From assembly GCF_006442815.1 (NCBI RefSeq), contig NZ_VFVL01000008.1, positions 124,001-188,000 on the forward strand: a DNA stretch of 64,000 nt. Direction: 5' to 3'. Every line of letters starts with the position of its first letter. Position 1 is the first letter of the stretch. The position numbers and the translations under genes are program-made. This DNA is from Mesorhizobium sp. B2-4-3 (lineage in GTDB: Bacteria; Pseudomonadota; Alphaproteobacteria; Rhizobiales; Rhizobiaceae). Below are positions 28,823 to 38,072 of this stretch, one piece after another. The notes under the pieces were generated by a model that saw only the letters and a program-made list of their open reading frames with translations, did not search any database and was not told the DNA's origin.

Positions 28823-29272
28823 ATGAGTGCGTGCATGGCAAGCGACGACGACATCATCATCTCGGGCGAAGCGGTCATTCGTGCGAGCGACCTGCATGAG
28901 GACTTCATCCGCTCGTCCGGTCCGGGCGGCCAGAACGTCAACAAGGTGGCCACCGCCGTGCAGTTGCGCTTCGACGCGGCGAACGCTTCGGGCCTCAGCG
29001 AGCGCGTGCGCGAGCGTGCCATCAAGCTTGCCGGCCAGCGCGCCACCAAGGACGGCGTCATCGTCATCGAGGCCGGCCGCTTCCGCACCCAGGAGCAGAA
29101 CCGGGCCGATGCGCGGGCGCGGCTGACGGCGTTGATCGCCAAGGCGGCCGAGCCGCCACCGCCGCCGCGCAAGAAGACCAGGCCGTCCAAAGGCGCCGTG
29201 GAGCGCCGTCTCAAGAGCAAGGCGGGCCGATCGACGGTGAAAAAGCTGCGCGGCCGTGTCGAGAACGATTAG
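28823..29272 (+). CDS. arfB: Peptidyl-tRNA hydrolase ArfB (ribosome rescue)
   Basis: A 149-residue protein that releases peptides from ribosomes stalled without a stop codon. The catalytic GGQ is at residues 35-37 in SSGPGGQNVNKVATAV. The C-terminal tail is highly basic (PRKKTRPSKGAVERRLKSKAGRSTVKKLRGR), the part that enters the empty mRNA channel. The length and tail set it apart from full-size peptide release factors. The ATG at 28823 or the in-frame ATG at 28835 could be the start. Confidence 0.93.
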   Translation: MSACMASDDDIIISGEAVIRASDLHEDFIRSSGPGGQNVNKVATAVQLRFDAANASGLSERVRERAIKLAGQRATKDGVIVIEAGRFRTQEQNRADARARLTALIAKAAEPPPPPRKKTRPSKGAVERRLKSKAGRSTVKKLRGRVEND

Positions 29273-29273
29273 A

Positions 29274-29371
29274 GCAATTCCAGGAAAAGTGAGAGCGGTT
29301 TTCCGTCCGGAATTGCGTCAAAACAAGAGATAGAGCGGTTCGCCGTTTCCGTGAAACGGTGAAACGCTCTA
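29274..29371 (+). repeat. Paired short palindromic repeats (gcaattcc type), copy 3
   Basis: GCAATTCC (29274-29281) / GGAATTGC (29309-29316) is followed by a second hairpin between AGAGCGGTT and AACGCTCT (about 29332-29370). The arrangement is the same as copy 2 before folC. It begins at the arfB stop codon. Confidence 0.75.
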
Positions 29372-29450
29372 AGCACGGTTGAATCAGCTGCTTCCAATTC
29401 TGGGTTGCAGATGGCAAGCTCCGATTGCTGCAACAGCGAGGAGACCAGCT

Positions 29451-29930
29451 ATGGGTATTTTCGATTTCGTCAAAGGCGTCGGCAAGAAGCTCGGCATCGG
29501 CGGCGACGACGAGGCATCGCCAAGCGCGGATACGTTGAAGAAGGAGCTCGATTCCCACAAGCTGGGCACGGACGGCGTCGAGGTTGCCGTCCAGGGCGAC
29601 ACCGCGGTTTTGAAGGGCACGGTCAAGGATCAGTCGGCCTTCGAAAAGGCGGTGATCGCCGTCGGCAACACGCTCGGCGTCTCCAAGGTGCAGGCGGACG
29701 AGTTGAAGGTCGCGCCCGAGGCCGGCAAGGCGGCGGCGCCGGCCAAGGAACCGACGCTTTATACCGTCCAGAAGGGCGACAATCTCTGGAAGATCGCCGA
29801 GAAGTCTTACGGCAAGGGCAAGGGCGCGAAGAACAACATCATCTTCGAGGCCAACAAGCCGATGCTGACGCATCCCGACAAGATCTATCCCGGCCAGGTG
29901 TTGCGCATACCGGATATCGACCAGGCCTGA
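29451..29930 (+). CDS. BON-LysM domain protein (Kbp/YgaU-like)
   Basis: A 159-residue protein. The N-terminus (MGIFDFVKGVGKKLG) is followed by a BON domain (about 25-90, VEVAVQGDTAVLKGTVKDQ) and a C-terminal LysM domain (about 105-155, YTVQKGDNLWKIAEKSYG ... YPGQVLRIP). Escherichia coli Kbp/YgaU has the same order and binds potassium. There is no signal peptide, so it is probably cytoplasmic. The ribosome site GAGGAG lies 9 bases before the ATG. A terminator follows. Confidence 0.9.
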   Translation: MGIFDFVKGVGKKLGIGGDDEASPSADTLKKELDSHKLGTDGVEVAVQGDTAVLKGTVKDQSAFEKAVIAVGNTLGVSKVQADELKVAPEAGKAAAPAKEPTLYTVQKGDNLWKIAEKSYGKGKGAKNNIIFEANKPMLTHPDKIYPGQVLRIPDIDQA

Positions 29931-29953
29931 GGGGCATATCGCCGAGATTGAAT

Positions 29954-29986
29954 AAACGGCGGCTTTCGGGTCGCCGTTTTCTTTTG
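29954..29986 (+). terminator. Rho-independent terminator of the BON-LysM gene
   Basis: AAACGGCG (29954-29961) pairs with CGCCGTTT (29972-29979), followed by TTCTTTTG. Confidence 0.8.
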
Positions 29987-29998
29987 CCGGTGGCATGC

Positions 29999-30115
29999 TA
30001 GAGCCGGATGATTTCAGGTCGAATCGACCTGAAATCTGAATCCGTCTCTAAATCAAAGAGATAGAGCATGATGTCGTCCGAAAACCGCTTCACACTTTTC
30101 GGCATCATGCTCTAG
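29999..30115. repeat. Two-hairpin intergenic repeat before alkB
   Basis: GATTTCAGGTCGA (30010-30022) and TCGACCTGAAATC (30024-30036) form a 13-bp perfect palindrome. TAGAGCATGATG...CCGAAAA and TTTTCGG...ATCATGCTCTA (about 30062-30114) form a second. This layout is like other rhizobial mosaic elements but differs in sequence from the gcaattcc type. Confidence 0.7.
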
Positions 30116-30138
30116 GGCAAAGAAAACGGATCGACGCA

Positions 30139-30756
30139 ATGCTCGTCTTGCCCAAAGGCGTCCGCCATATGCCGGGCTACATCGCCCGACCGGCCCAGGA
30201 AGCGCTGGTCGAGGAGATCAGGCGCGTCGTGCAGGCAGCACCCCTCTACGTGCCGACCATGCCGCGCACCGGCAAGGAGATGAGCGTGCGCATGACCAAT
30301 TGCGGCGCGCTTGGCTGGGTCACCGACAAGGAGCGCGGCTATCGCTACCAGCCGACCCATCCGGTGACGGGCGAGCCCTGGCCGCCGATCCCGGAAGCCT
30401 TGCTGCAATTATGGCGCGAGGTCTCGGCCTATCCGCATCCGCCCGAGGCATGCCTGGTCAACTTCTATGCGGCGGACGCCAAAATGGGCCTGCATCAGGA
30501 TCGCGACGAGCAGGATTTCGCCGCGCCCGTGGTGTCGGTCTCGCTGGGCGACGACTGCCTGTTCCGGGTCGGCCAGGACAGGCGCGAAGGCGGCACGAAG
30601 TCGTTCAGGCTGAAGAGCGGCGACGTCGTCGTGCTTGGCGGCGAGGGACGCCTCGCCTTCCATGGCGTCGACCGCATCTATCCCGCGACGTCGGCCCTTT
30701 TGAAGAATGGCGGCCGCATCAATCTGACGCTGCGGCGGGTGACGGTGCCTGGCTGA
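30139..30756 (+). CDS. alkB: Alpha-ketoglutarate-dependent dioxygenase AlkB
   Basis: Repairs alkylated bases (1-methyladenine, 3-methylcytosine) by oxidative demethylation. The protein has 205 residues. The iron ligands are H119 and D121 (LHQDRDE) and H175 (AFHGVDRIYP). The 2-oxoglutarate arginines are R193 and R199 in RINLTLR. The product-region signature NFYAADAKMGLHQD is present. It stands alone on the plus strand after a repeat. Confidence 0.95.
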   Translation: MLVLPKGVRHMPGYIARPAQEALVEEIRRVVQAAPLYVPTMPRTGKEMSVRMTNCGALGWVTDKERGYRYQPTHPVTGEPWPPIPEALLQLWREVSAYPHPPEACLVNFYAADAKMGLHQDRDEQDFAAPVVSVSLGDDCLFRVGQDRREGGTKSFRLKSGDVVVLGGEGRLAFHGVDRIYPATSALLKNGGRINLTLRRVTVPG

Positions 30757-30826
30757 CCACTCCTCGGTGCAACGCGATTTTAAGGACACCCGGGCTACAA
30801 CCGCGGTTGCGAAAACCGAGGTCGTC

Positions 30827-32041
30827 ATGGAACCGAATTGGATCAGGACCCGAAGCCTCTTGGACGTGGCCTTGGTCACGGTCGTATCGATGATCGGTAT
30901 CTGGATGGCCGAGGTCTACCTGAGCATGTTGTGGAACCTCGACGGCAGGGGGTTTTCCGAACTTTCGCATAGGCTTCCCTACTGGGATTTCACGAATCTC
31001 TGGGCAGGTTCGCGCATGGCTATTGACGGCCACGTTGCCGTCCTTTTCGATGTGGACGCCTATCGAGCGGCGCTGCGCGCCATGTTTTCGCCCGACCTTC
31101 AAAATCAGGAATGGAGCTACCCGCCGAGTATCCTCTTGCTCGGCGTTCCGCTTGCGACCTTGCCGATCCTGCCTGCTTATCTGATCTGGACGGTTGGGAC
31201 CGTGCTGTGTCTGTGGCTGGCGATCCGGCCGCTGAAGCTCGGAGCGGCCCTGGAACTGGCGATTGTCTTGAGTCCCGCCGTTATCTGGAACTCGGTGTTC
31301 GGTCAGAACGGCGCGCTGACGACGGCTCTGTTGATCGGAGGTCTCGCCGTGGCGCCAAGGCGTCCGGTGCTGGCTGGTATCTTGTTCGGCCTGCTGACGA
31401 TCAAGCCGCATCTTGGCATTCTGGTGCCTTTCTGCCTGCTCGCCAGCGGCAATTGGCGAGCCATTCTCACCGCCATCGCGACCGCCGTCGTGATCGCCGT
31501 CGCCACGGGCCTGTTCTTTGGCTTCGATGTCTGGCGGCTGTTCCTGACCGAAACCCGTCCGTTGATGACGGCGATCATGGAGGCTCCTTATCCGCAGCCC
31601 TACCAATACAACGCGATAACGGTGTTCTTCACGGCGAGGGCAATCGGCTTGGGTGTGGCCGCCGGCTATGGCGTGCAGGCGATCGCGACCGTCGTTTCCA
31701 TCGCGGTAGCGGTCTGGCTCTGGTGGCCAGGGCGCCAGGTCTCGCATCAGGAACGCGTGGCGCTCACCGCTGTCCTTGCTATCCTAGCCACGCCTTATGG
31801 CTATACCTACGACACGATCGGTCTGGCCGTAGCGGTCGCCATGCTGGCCGCGATGACGTCAAGGCCACCCCGATTGATACTCGCGGTTTGCTGGCTCTGG
31901 CCTTTCGTCGGGCATTTTTTCACCTGGGGCGGATATTGCGTCGCCGTGCTGATCCCGCTGTTCCTCGCCGCCTGGATGCTGTTTTCTATATGGACGAGAA
32001 GCCGGAAGACTGAAGTCTCCGGAGAGCCGTCCATGGCGTAA
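30827..32041 (+). CDS. GT87 (DUF2029) polytopic membrane glycosyltransferase, copy 1
   Basis: A 404-residue protein with about ten membrane segments. The early periplasmic-side motif LPYWDFTNLWAGSRM contains the Asp expected for catalysis in GT87 polyprenyl-phosphate mannosyltransferase-like proteins. WSYPP and LTIKPHLG are the other shared signatures. ATG 30827 (MEPNWIRTR) is preferred over 30767. It converges on a second gene of the same family at 32121 across a perfect hairpin. Donor and acceptor are unknown. Confidence 0.82.
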   Translation: MEPNWIRTRSLLDVALVTVVSMIGIWMAEVYLSMLWNLDGRGFSELSHRLPYWDFTNLWAGSRMAIDGHVAVLFDVDAYRAALRAMFSPDLQNQEWSYPPSILLLGVPLATLPILPAYLIWTVGTVLCLWLAIRPLKLGAALELAIVLSPAVIWNSVFGQNGALTTALLIGGLAVAPRRPVLAGILFGLLTIKPHLGILVPFCLLASGNWRAILTAIATAVVIAVATGLFFGFDVWRLFLTETRPLMTAIMEAPYPQPYQYNAITVFFTARAIGLGVAAGYGVQAIATVVSIAVAVWLWWPGRQVSHQERVALTAVLAILATPYGYTYDTIGLAVAVAMLAAMTSRPPRLILAVCWLWPFVGHFFTWGGYCVAVLIPLFLAAWMLFSIWTRSRKTEVSGEPSMA

Positions 32042-32090
32042 GCGTTCGTAAGAGTGATTCAACGTTTCACGGAATCGCTCCACCAGTCTA

Positions 32091-32120
32091 AGTGTTTGTT
32101 TTTGCGTAAAAACAAACACT
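32091..32120. terminator. Bidirectional hairpin terminator between convergent GT87 genes
   Basis: AGTGTTTGTTTTT (32091-32103) and AAAAACAAACACT (32108-32120) form a perfect 13-bp stem with a 4-base loop. It has T runs on both strands and abuts the stop codon of the minus-strand gene. Confidence 0.7.
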
Positions 32121-33329
32121 CTACGGCGCTGCGTCCATCTTGACGCTCACACGCCGCCGCAGGAAGTCGGGCGTAAGGCCGGCGTCGCGCAATGCCACGA
32201 GAAGAAGCGCGAACAGGACAATCGCGGCGAGCGGAATTTTCAGCAATCCAAACTGGATCATGGCGAGAGGCAGCAGCATCGCCAAGGTCAGGATGGCGAT
32301 CCGGGTCCTGCCTTCGGGCGACGGCGGATCTCTCAATGCCATCAGCCCGAGCGCGCCGGCAAGCAGGCCGAGATCGTAGCTCAGCGCATAAGGCGTGATG
32401 ATGAATGTGGCGATCAGCAGAAGAATGCTGCGGTCGCGCGCATCGCCGACACGGAAGAAGGCCGCGATGACGACCAGCGCCACGGGCGCGGCCACCGAAA
32501 GATGCAGCATGAGCGCCATGTCCGGACCGAAGTTCCAGTTGCGGAGCGCGCCATAGACCGAGGGCATCATCGCAAGGAACAGGCCCTCGAGCACCCTCAT
32601 GACCGCGTTCTGGTATGGCACGACATTTTGGATGTAGCCGCGCCACGCATCGGGCCCGAAGATGGCGGCCGAGGCCGCCACCAGCAGCAGCGTGGAGATA
32701 GTGGCGCTGGCGATGACGGTCCAACGCCGCTCTGCCACCAGGAGGAACGGAAACAGCAGGCCGAGCTGCGGCTTGATCGTCAGCAGGCCGAGCAGGATGC
32801 CGGCGATGATGGGCCTTTTCTCGCGCAATGCCAGCGCGCCGAGCGCCAGGGCCGCGCAGAGATAGCCGTTTTGGGCGGCCCAGAAGTTGATAACGATGAA
32901 GGGCATTGCGGCGACCCAGGCCACGAGGTTCCGTTCGCCGATGAATGCGCGATAGGCGAAAAGGAAAGCGATGCCCGTCGTTGCCAGGAAGAGCAGCAGC
33001 GCGGTCTTGTAGCCAAACAATCCGAATGGCCAGACCAGGAAGAGGAAATGCGGCGGATAGCTCCAATTGTGCCAGGGATATTCGCTGCCGAAGGCCTCCT
33101 GGAGATGGCTGAAATAAACATCCCAAGGCCCGAACAGGTCCTGCACCTCGCCGGAGAGCAGCAATCTGGACGCCATCCAGTAGTTGGCGAAGTCCTTGTC
33201 GGCAAGGCTCGGGGCGAGGCCCGGTGCAAGGATCGCAACCACGGTCGCGCAAGCCAAGACCGCTGCCGCCATGGATGCGACCGCGAACACGAACAGATAT
33301 GGCTTCGGCAGTGCCGCTAGCCGTTGCAT
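32121..33329 (-). CDS. GT87 (DUF2029) polytopic membrane glycosyltransferase, copy 2
   Basis: A 402-residue paralogue of the gene at 30827, with the same signatures in the same order: KDFANYWMASRLL, WSYPPHFLFL, AAQNGYLCAAL and LLTIKPQLGLL. About ten hydrophobic segments cover the whole length, so it is an inner-membrane protein. The two genes are oriented tail to tail, so they did not arise as a simple tandem duplication, or one has been inverted since. Function beyond the family is unknown. Confidence 0.82.
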   Translation of the reverse strand: MQRLAALPKPYLFVFAVASMAAAVLACATVVAILAPGLAPSLADKDFANYWMASRLLLSGEVQDLFGPWDVYFSHLQEAFGSEYPWHNWSYPPHFLFLVWPFGLFGYKTALLLFLATTGIAFLFAYRAFIGERNLVAWVAAMPFIVINFWAAQNGYLCAALALGALALREKRPIIAGILLGLLTIKPQLGLLFPFLLVAERRWTVIASATISTLLLVAASAAIFGPDAWRGYIQNVVPYQNAVMRVLEGLFLAMMPSVYGALRNWNFGPDMALMLHLSVAAPVALVVIAAFFRVGDARDRSILLLIATFIITPYALSYDLGLLAGALGLMALRDPPSPEGRTRIAILTLAMLLPLAMIQFGLLKIPLAAIVLFALLLVALRDAGLTPDFLRRRVSVKMDAAP

Positions 33330-33419
33330 GGAAACCTTGCCCGTTGCCTGGCCGGTTTCTTGCAGGAATCTCTTAAGAAACCCGAAAACCGGTCGGCGCC
33401 GGTCAGCTCAGGCGGGGCC

Positions 33420-34379
33420 TCAAAGCTTCCTCAGCGCCACTTCCTCGATCAGGTGGTTGGCGCCCTTGCGCAGGATGAGATCGGCCCGCGCCCTTGTCGG
33501 CAGGATGTTCTCGCGCAGGTTCTTCAGGTTGATGTTGGCCCACAGCCCTTCGGCGATGGCCCGCGCGGCATCCTGCGAAAGCTGCGAATAGCGGTGGAAG
33601 AAGGAGTCCGGATTGCGGAAGGCGGTTTCGCGCAGGCGCATGAAGCGCTGGATGTACCACTGATGGATCAGCTTCTCGTCGGCATCGATATAGATGGCGA
33701 AGTCGAAGAAGTCGGACAGGAACGGCACGATCTTGCCGTCCTTCGGCAGCTTGCCCGGCTGCAGCACGTTGATGCCTTCGAAGATCAGTATGTCCGGCCG
33801 GTCGATGGTGACGAACTCGCCGGGGATCACGTCGTAGGTCAGGTGCGAATAGACCGGCGCGACGACGCTGCTTTGCGCCGACTTGATGCCGGACAGGAAC
33901 CTGAGCAGCGCGCCGACGTCGTAGCTCTCGGGGAACCCCTTGCGCTCCATGAGGTTCTCGCGTCGCAGGATCTCGTTGGGCAACAGGAAGCCGTCGGTGG
34001 TGATGAGATCGACTTTCGGGCTCGACGGCCAGCGCGCCAGCAGTTCCTTCAGCACGCGCGCCGTGGTCGACTTGCCGACCGCGACCGAGCCGGCGATGCC
34101 GATGATGAAGGGGGTCTTGACGACATCCTGCGCCTTGAAGAAGGCCTGACGCTGCCGGAACAGCAGCTGGCTCGCCTCGACATGCGCCGAAAGCAGCCGC
34201 GACAGCGAAAGGTAGATGCGCTTGACCTCTTCGAGGTCGACCGGGTCGTTGAGCGAGCGCAGCCGGTCGATCTCTTCCCCAGTCAGCGTCAGCGGCGTGT
34301 CGGCGCGGAACTGCGACCATTGCTCGGCGGAGAAGAATCGATAGGGGGAATACTTCTCGGTCGGAGCCAGTTGGTCCAT
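33420..34379 (-). CDS. coaA: Pantothenate kinase, type I
   Basis: Phosphorylates pantothenate, the first step of coenzyme A synthesis. The protein has 319 residues. The P-loop is [12 protein letters not shown] near residue 97, followed by [11 protein letters not shown] and FEGINVLQ. The C-terminus ([18 protein letters not shown]) is family-typical. It follows hisE by 37 bases and ends the his operon, an order conserved in rhizobia. Confidence 0.96.
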   Translation of the reverse strand: MDQLAPTEKYSPYRFFSAEQWSQFRADTPLTLTGEEIDRLRSLNDPVDLEEVKRIYLSLSRLLSAHVEASQLLFRQRQAFFKAQDVVKTPFIIGIAGSVAVGKSTTARVLKELLARWPSSPKVDLITTDGFLLPNEILRRENLMERKGFPESYDVGALLRFLSGIKSAQSSVVAPVYSHLTYDVIPGEFVTIDRPDILIFEGINVLQPGKLPKDGKIVPFLSDFFDFAIYIDADEKLIHQWYIQRFMRLRETAFRNPDSFFHRYSQLSQDAARAIAEGLWANINLKNLRENILPTRARADLILRKGANHLIEEVALRKL

Positions 34380-34416
34380 CGGGTTTCCTGCCCTCCTCGC
34401 CGTCAGCCCCAGGCCT

Positions 34417-34740
34417 TCAACCGCGGGGACGGGACGCCTTTTCGGCGATGCCCGAGCGGCCGGTTCGGCTCTCGAGCTCCTTCAGCACGTCGTCAAGCGG
34501 AATGCCCGCTACGCCAAGGACGACCAGCCAATGATATATAAGATCGGCACTTTCCGAAACGATGGCCTGCTTGTCGCCGCGGATGGCGGCGATCACCGTT
34601 TCCACCGCTTCCTCGCCGAGCTTCTGCGCCGCCTTGTCCATGCCTTTGGCGAACAGCTTCGCCGTCCATGAGTCAGCGTCGCCGGAATGGGCGCGCTGAT
34701 GGATGATCGTTTCCAGCTCGGCGAGCGAAAATTGAGCCAT
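34417..34740 (-). CDS. hisE: Phosphoribosyl-ATP diphosphatase
   Basis: Second step of histidine synthesis (PR-ATP to PR-AMP). The protein has 107 residues. The MazG-like metal-binding helices contain [14 protein letters not shown] and [13 protein letters not shown]. It is a separate protein here rather than fused to HisI. It lies 9 bases after hisF in the his operon. Confidence 0.95.
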   Translation of the reverse strand: MAQFSLAELETIIHQRAHSGDADSWTAKLFAKGMDKAAQKLGEEAVETVIAAIRGDKQAIVSESADLIYHWLVVLGVAGIPLDDVLKELESRTGRSGIAEKASRPRG

Positions 34741-34749
34741 AGCAGTGGT

Positions 34750-35541
34750 TTAAGTCCGATGTGCCGGCGAGTCCAGCCGCATCGGCAGGCCGGCCTTTGC
34801 CATATGTGCCTTGGCCTCGGCGATCGTGAAGGTGCCGAAATGGAAGATCGAGGCGGCAAGCACTGCACCCGCATGGCCGTCGCGGATGCCTTCGACCAGG
34901 TGGTCAAGCGTTCCGACGCCGCCGGAAGCGATCACCGGCGCGCGCACGGCGTCGGCGATGGCGCGGGTGAGCGCGATGTCGTAGCCGGCCTTGGTGCCGT
35001 CGCGGTCCATCGAGGTCAAAAGAATCTCGCCGGCGCCGCGCTCGACCATCGTCCTGGCGAATTCGACCGCGTCGATGCCGGTCTTCTCGCGTCCGCCATG
35101 CGTGAAAATCTCCCAGCGATCGGCTTCGCCCGCCGCCGACACCTTCTTGGCGTCGATCGCCACGACGATGCACTGGTTGCCGAACTTGTCTGCGGCTTCC
35201 GCGACGAAATCCGGGTTCTTCACCGCCGCCGTGTTGATCGACACCTTGTCGGCGCCGGCCAGCAGCAGCTTGCGGATGTCGGCGACCTGCCGCACGCCGC
35301 CGCCGACGGTGAGCGGCATGAAGCACTGCTCGGCCGTCCTGGCGACCACGTCGAAGATAGTCTCGCGATTGTCGGACGATGCGGTGATATCGAGGAAGCA
35401 GAGCTCGTCGGCGCCTGCGGCATCATAAGCCTTGGCGGCCTCGACCGGGTCGCCGGCATCGATCAGGCCGACGAAATTGACGCCCTTGACCACGCGGCCG
35501 TTCTTGACGTCGAGGCAGGGGATGACGCGGGCCTTGAGCAT
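34750..35541 (-). CDS. hisF: Imidazole glycerol phosphate synthase subunit HisF
   Basis: The cyclase subunit that uses ammonia from HisH. The protein has 263 residues. Catalytic Asp residues are D11 ([13 protein letters not shown]) and the one in [13 protein letters not shown] (about 130). ATG 35541 overlaps by one base the stop of the arginase-like gene. Longer upstream open frames belong to that gene's other frame. Confidence 0.97.
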   Translation of the reverse strand: MLKARVIPCLDVKNGRVVKGVNFVGLIDAGDPVEAAKAYDAAGADELCFLDITASSDNRETIFDVVARTAEQCFMPLTVGGGVRQVADIRKLLLAGADKVSINTAAVKNPDFVAEAADKFGNQCIVVAIDAKKVSAAGEADRWEIFTHGGREKTGIDAVEFARTMVERGAGEILLTSMDRDGTKAGYDIALTRAIADAVRAPVIASGGVGTLDHLVEGIRDGHAGAVLAASIFHFGTFTIAEAKAHMAKAGLPMRLDSPAHRT

Positions 35542-36380
35542 CACTTGCCTTCCAGGGTCGAGAGCAGGTCGACCACCAGCTCGCCGACCAGCGGCGGCAC
35601 GTCGCCCTTGGGGTCGAAGGCCGGATCGTAGGCGGAAATGGTCAACCCGGCGATGGCGAGCGGACCGGCGAGACCGCACATCGCGGTGCGCACCTGCTCG
35701 GGCGCCGGACCGCCGGGCGTGGTGTAGCGGTTGGCCTGCAGCTTCTCGGGGTCGTGCACGTCGAGGTCGACATGCATGTGCACCTGGCTTGCGCCGTCGG
35801 CCTTCAGCCGTTGCGCAGCTGCCTTCCAGTCCGGGCATTCGGTCCGGATGACGGGCAGCGTCTTCAGCAGCTCCTTCTCGGCCTCGTCGAGGTCGCGCGC
35901 ATTGACCAAGACGCAACGCGACGGATCGACCGGCTTGAAGCCGGGGATCTGGTTGGCCATCGGCCGCCAGCACAGGCCGAGTGCGACAGCCAGCGCCATG
36001 CCGTCGAGGAAGCCGGTGGTGGAGGTCTCCGGCGTGTTGAGATCGCCATGCTGGTCTGCCCAGATGATGGCGTCGGCGCCGGCGCCGGCCACGGCGCCCG
36101 CGGCGGTCAGGCAGTTCCCCGCCAGCACGATCGGAAACCGCTTCTTGTCCATCGCGATGCGGACCTGGCCCGAAACGGCGTTGCAGACGGCGAATCCGGT
36201 GCTGATCTCGCGCTCTTCTTCGTCCTCGACCACCTTGCCGATGTCATGCACCTCGACGTCGTGGCCGGCGAGCTTCAGCGCCTCGGCCAGCCCGCCCGAG
36301 ATCAGCGCGTCCGGCCCCTGGCCGCAGCCGCCGTGGAAATGGCCGCTGTCATAGGATGCCAGGATGATGGAAATGTTCAC
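35541..36380 (-). CDS. Arginase/agmatinase-family protein inside the his operon
   Basis: A 279-residue ureohydrolase-fold protein. Two of the three canonical metal motifs are kept: [11 protein letters not shown] (D109, H111, D113) and HVDLDVHDP (D205, D207). The first motif, normally GGDH, reads AGNC (residues 87-90), so a metal-ligand histidine is replaced by cysteine. It starts with GTG at 36380, overlapping the hisA TAG by one base, and its stop overlaps the hisF start, so it is translationally coupled on both sides. Substrate is unknown; it could act on a guanidino, amidino or formimino compound. Confidence 0.85.
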   Translation of the reverse strand: MNISIILASYDSGHFHGGCGQGPDALISGGLAEALKLAGHDVEVHDIGKVVEDEEEREISTGFAVCNAVSGQVRIAMDKKRFPIVLAGNCLTAAGAVAGAGADAIIWADQHGDLNTPETSTTGFLDGMALAVALGLCWRPMANQIPGFKPVDPSRCVLVNARDLDEAEKELLKTLPVIRTECPDWKAAAQRLKADGASQVHMHVDLDVHDPEKLQANRYTTPGGPAPEQVRTAMCGLAGPLAIAGLTISAYDPAFDPKGDVPPLVGELVVDLLSTLEGK

Positions 36381-37123
36381 TATTCTGCCTCCGCCCGCTC
36401 GCCGCGCAGGATCGCCAGCGCCTCGGCCGGGTCGATACGTCCGTCATATAGGGCACGGCCGGAGATCGCGCCTTCGAGTTTTTTCGCGTCCGGCATGGTC
36501 ATGCGCACGATGTCGGCGATCGAGGCGAGGCCGCCGGATGCGATCACCGGAATGGACACCGCCTCGGCGAGGTCGATGGTCGAATCCCAGTTGATGCCGG
36601 TCAGCACACCGTCGCGATCGATGTCGGTGTAGATGATGGCGGCGACGCCGGCGCCCTCGAACTTCTTCGCCAGCTCGATGACGCCGAGCTCGGAGGCCTC
36701 GGCCCAGCCCTCGACGGCGACCTTGCCGCCCTTGGCGTCGATGCCGACGGCGATCTTGCCGGGAAATTCCTTGCAGGCTTGCTTGACCAGCTCGGGTTCG
36801 CGCACCGCCACGGTGCCGAGGATAACGCGCGTCAGGCCGCGATCCAGCCAGTCCTCGATCTGCGGCAAGGTGCGGATGCCGCCGCCGAGCTGCACCGGAT
36901 TCTTCGTCGCCTTGAGGATGGCGCCGACCGCCGCCGAATTGACGCTCTGGCCCTTGAAGGCGCCGTTGAGGTCGACGACATGCAGCCACTCGAAGCCCTG
37001 GTCCTCAAAGGCCTTCGCCTGTGCGGCGGGATCGTCGTTGTAGATGGTGGCGGTGGCCATGTCGCCGTGCTTAAGGCGCACGCACTTGCCGTCCTTGAGA
37101 TCGATGGCGGGAAACAGGATCAT
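36380..37123 (-). CDS. hisA: Phosphoribosylformimino-AICAR-P isomerase
   Basis: Fourth step of histidine synthesis, a TIM-barrel Amadori isomerase. The protein has 247 residues. Catalytic Asp residues are D8 ([13 protein letters not shown]) and the one in [12 protein letters not shown] (about 130). Duplicated half-barrel phosphate motifs GGIRT and SGGLAS are present. It lies 3 bases after the DUF1330 gene and is coupled to the arginase-like gene. Confidence 0.97.
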   Translation of the reverse strand: MILFPAIDLKDGKCVRLKHGDMATATIYNDDPAAQAKAFEDQGFEWLHVVDLNGAFKGQSVNSAAVGAILKATKNPVQLGGGIRTLPQIEDWLDRGLTRVILGTVAVREPELVKQACKEFPGKIAVGIDAKGGKVAVEGWAEASELGVIELAKKFEGAGVAAIIYTDIDRDGVLTGINWDSTIDLAEAVSIPVIASGGLASIADIVRMTMPDAKKLEGAISGRALYDGRIDPAEALAILRGERAEAE

Positions 37124-37126
37124 CGG

Positions 37127-37417
37127 TCAGGCGCCCTCGACGATGACGAAATGGCCGGTCGAAGCGGCGAGCCGGAACTTCGAGGCATGCTGATATTCAG
37201 GCGAATGATAGCATTCGATCGCCTTGTCGTAGGTGTCGAACTCGACCAGCACGTGACGGTTGCCGGTCGCTCCTTCCGGGCTCTCGTAACGACCCGCGCG
37301 GACCGCGAACTTAGCGCCGTACTTCGCGAAGGCGACGGCGTTGGCTTCGATATACTGCTTGTAGACATCCGGATCGTGGACATCGATCATCGCCATCCAA
37401 TAGCCCTTCTTGCTCAT
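37127..37417 (-). CDS. DUF1330 family protein
   Basis: A 96-residue dimeric ferredoxin-like-fold protein, all cytoplasmic. Family signatures are KGYWMAMIDVHDPDVYKQYIEAN and the conserved RHVLVEFDTYDKAIECYHSPEYQ. No biochemical role is known. It is embedded between hisH and hisA with 3-base gaps on both sides, so it is certainly co-transcribed with histidine genes. Confidence 0.88.
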   Translation of the reverse strand: MSKKGYWMAMIDVHDPDVYKQYIEANAVAFAKYGAKFAVRAGRYESPEGATGNRHVLVEFDTYDKAIECYHSPEYQHASKFRLAASTGHFVIVEGA

Positions 37418-37420
37418 TTT

Positions 37421-38071
37421 TCAGGGCCTCCACTTCAAGAAATTGGTGATCAAGGCCAGGCCGAGCGCCTGGCTCTTCTCTGGATGGAACTGCGTGCCGG
37501 CGATATTGTCGCGCGCAACCGCTGCCGTCACCGCGCCGCCATAGTCCGCTGTCGCCAGCACCTCGTCCGCCTTCCGCGCATCGAGATGATAGGAATGGAC
37601 AAAATAGGCGTGCAATCCGTTCGCGCCGGTCTCGATGCCGGAAAACAAGGGATGGGGGCGCGTAAGCTCGATCGTGTTCCAGCCGATCTGCGGGATTTTC
37701 AGCGCCGGATCGGACGGCGTGATCTCCTTGACGTCGCCGGCGATCCAGCCGAGGCCCCTTGTCACGGTCTTTTCGAGGCCGCGTTCCGACATCAGCTGCA
37801 TGCCGACGCAGATGCCGAGGAAAGGCCGCCCCTTGGCGATTGCCGCTTCCTCCACCGCCTCCCACATGCCCGCCACAGCGTGCAGGCCGGCGGCGCAGTC
37901 GGCATAGGCGCCGACGCCCGGCAGCACGATGCGGTCGGCGGAACGCACCCGCTCGGCGTCGGCCGTCAGCTCGATCGTCGCCGCAAGGCCCGCCTCATGC
38001 GCGGCGCGCTCGAAGGCCTTGGTGGCCGAGCGCAGATTGCCCGAGCCGTAGTCGATGATGGCTACCCGCAT
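37421..38071 (-). CDS. hisH: Imidazole glycerol phosphate synthase glutaminase subunit HisH
   Basis: Class I glutamine amidotransferase that feeds ammonia to HisF. The protein has 216 residues. The nucleophile Cys lies in [10 protein letters not shown], and the His/Glu pair in TQFHPEKSQ. The N-terminus [11 protein letters not shown] is typical. Confidence 0.97.
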   Translation of the reverse strand: MRVAIIDYGSGNLRSATKAFERAAHEAGLAATIELTADAERVRSADRIVLPGVGAYADCAAGLHAVAGMWEAVEEAAIAKGRPFLGICVGMQLMSERGLEKTVTRGLGWIAGDVKEITPSDPALKIPQIGWNTIELTRPHPLFSGIETGANGLHAYFVHSYHLDARKADEVLATADYGGAVTAAVARDNIAGTQFHPEKSQALGLALITNFLKWRP

Positions 38072-38072
38072 G

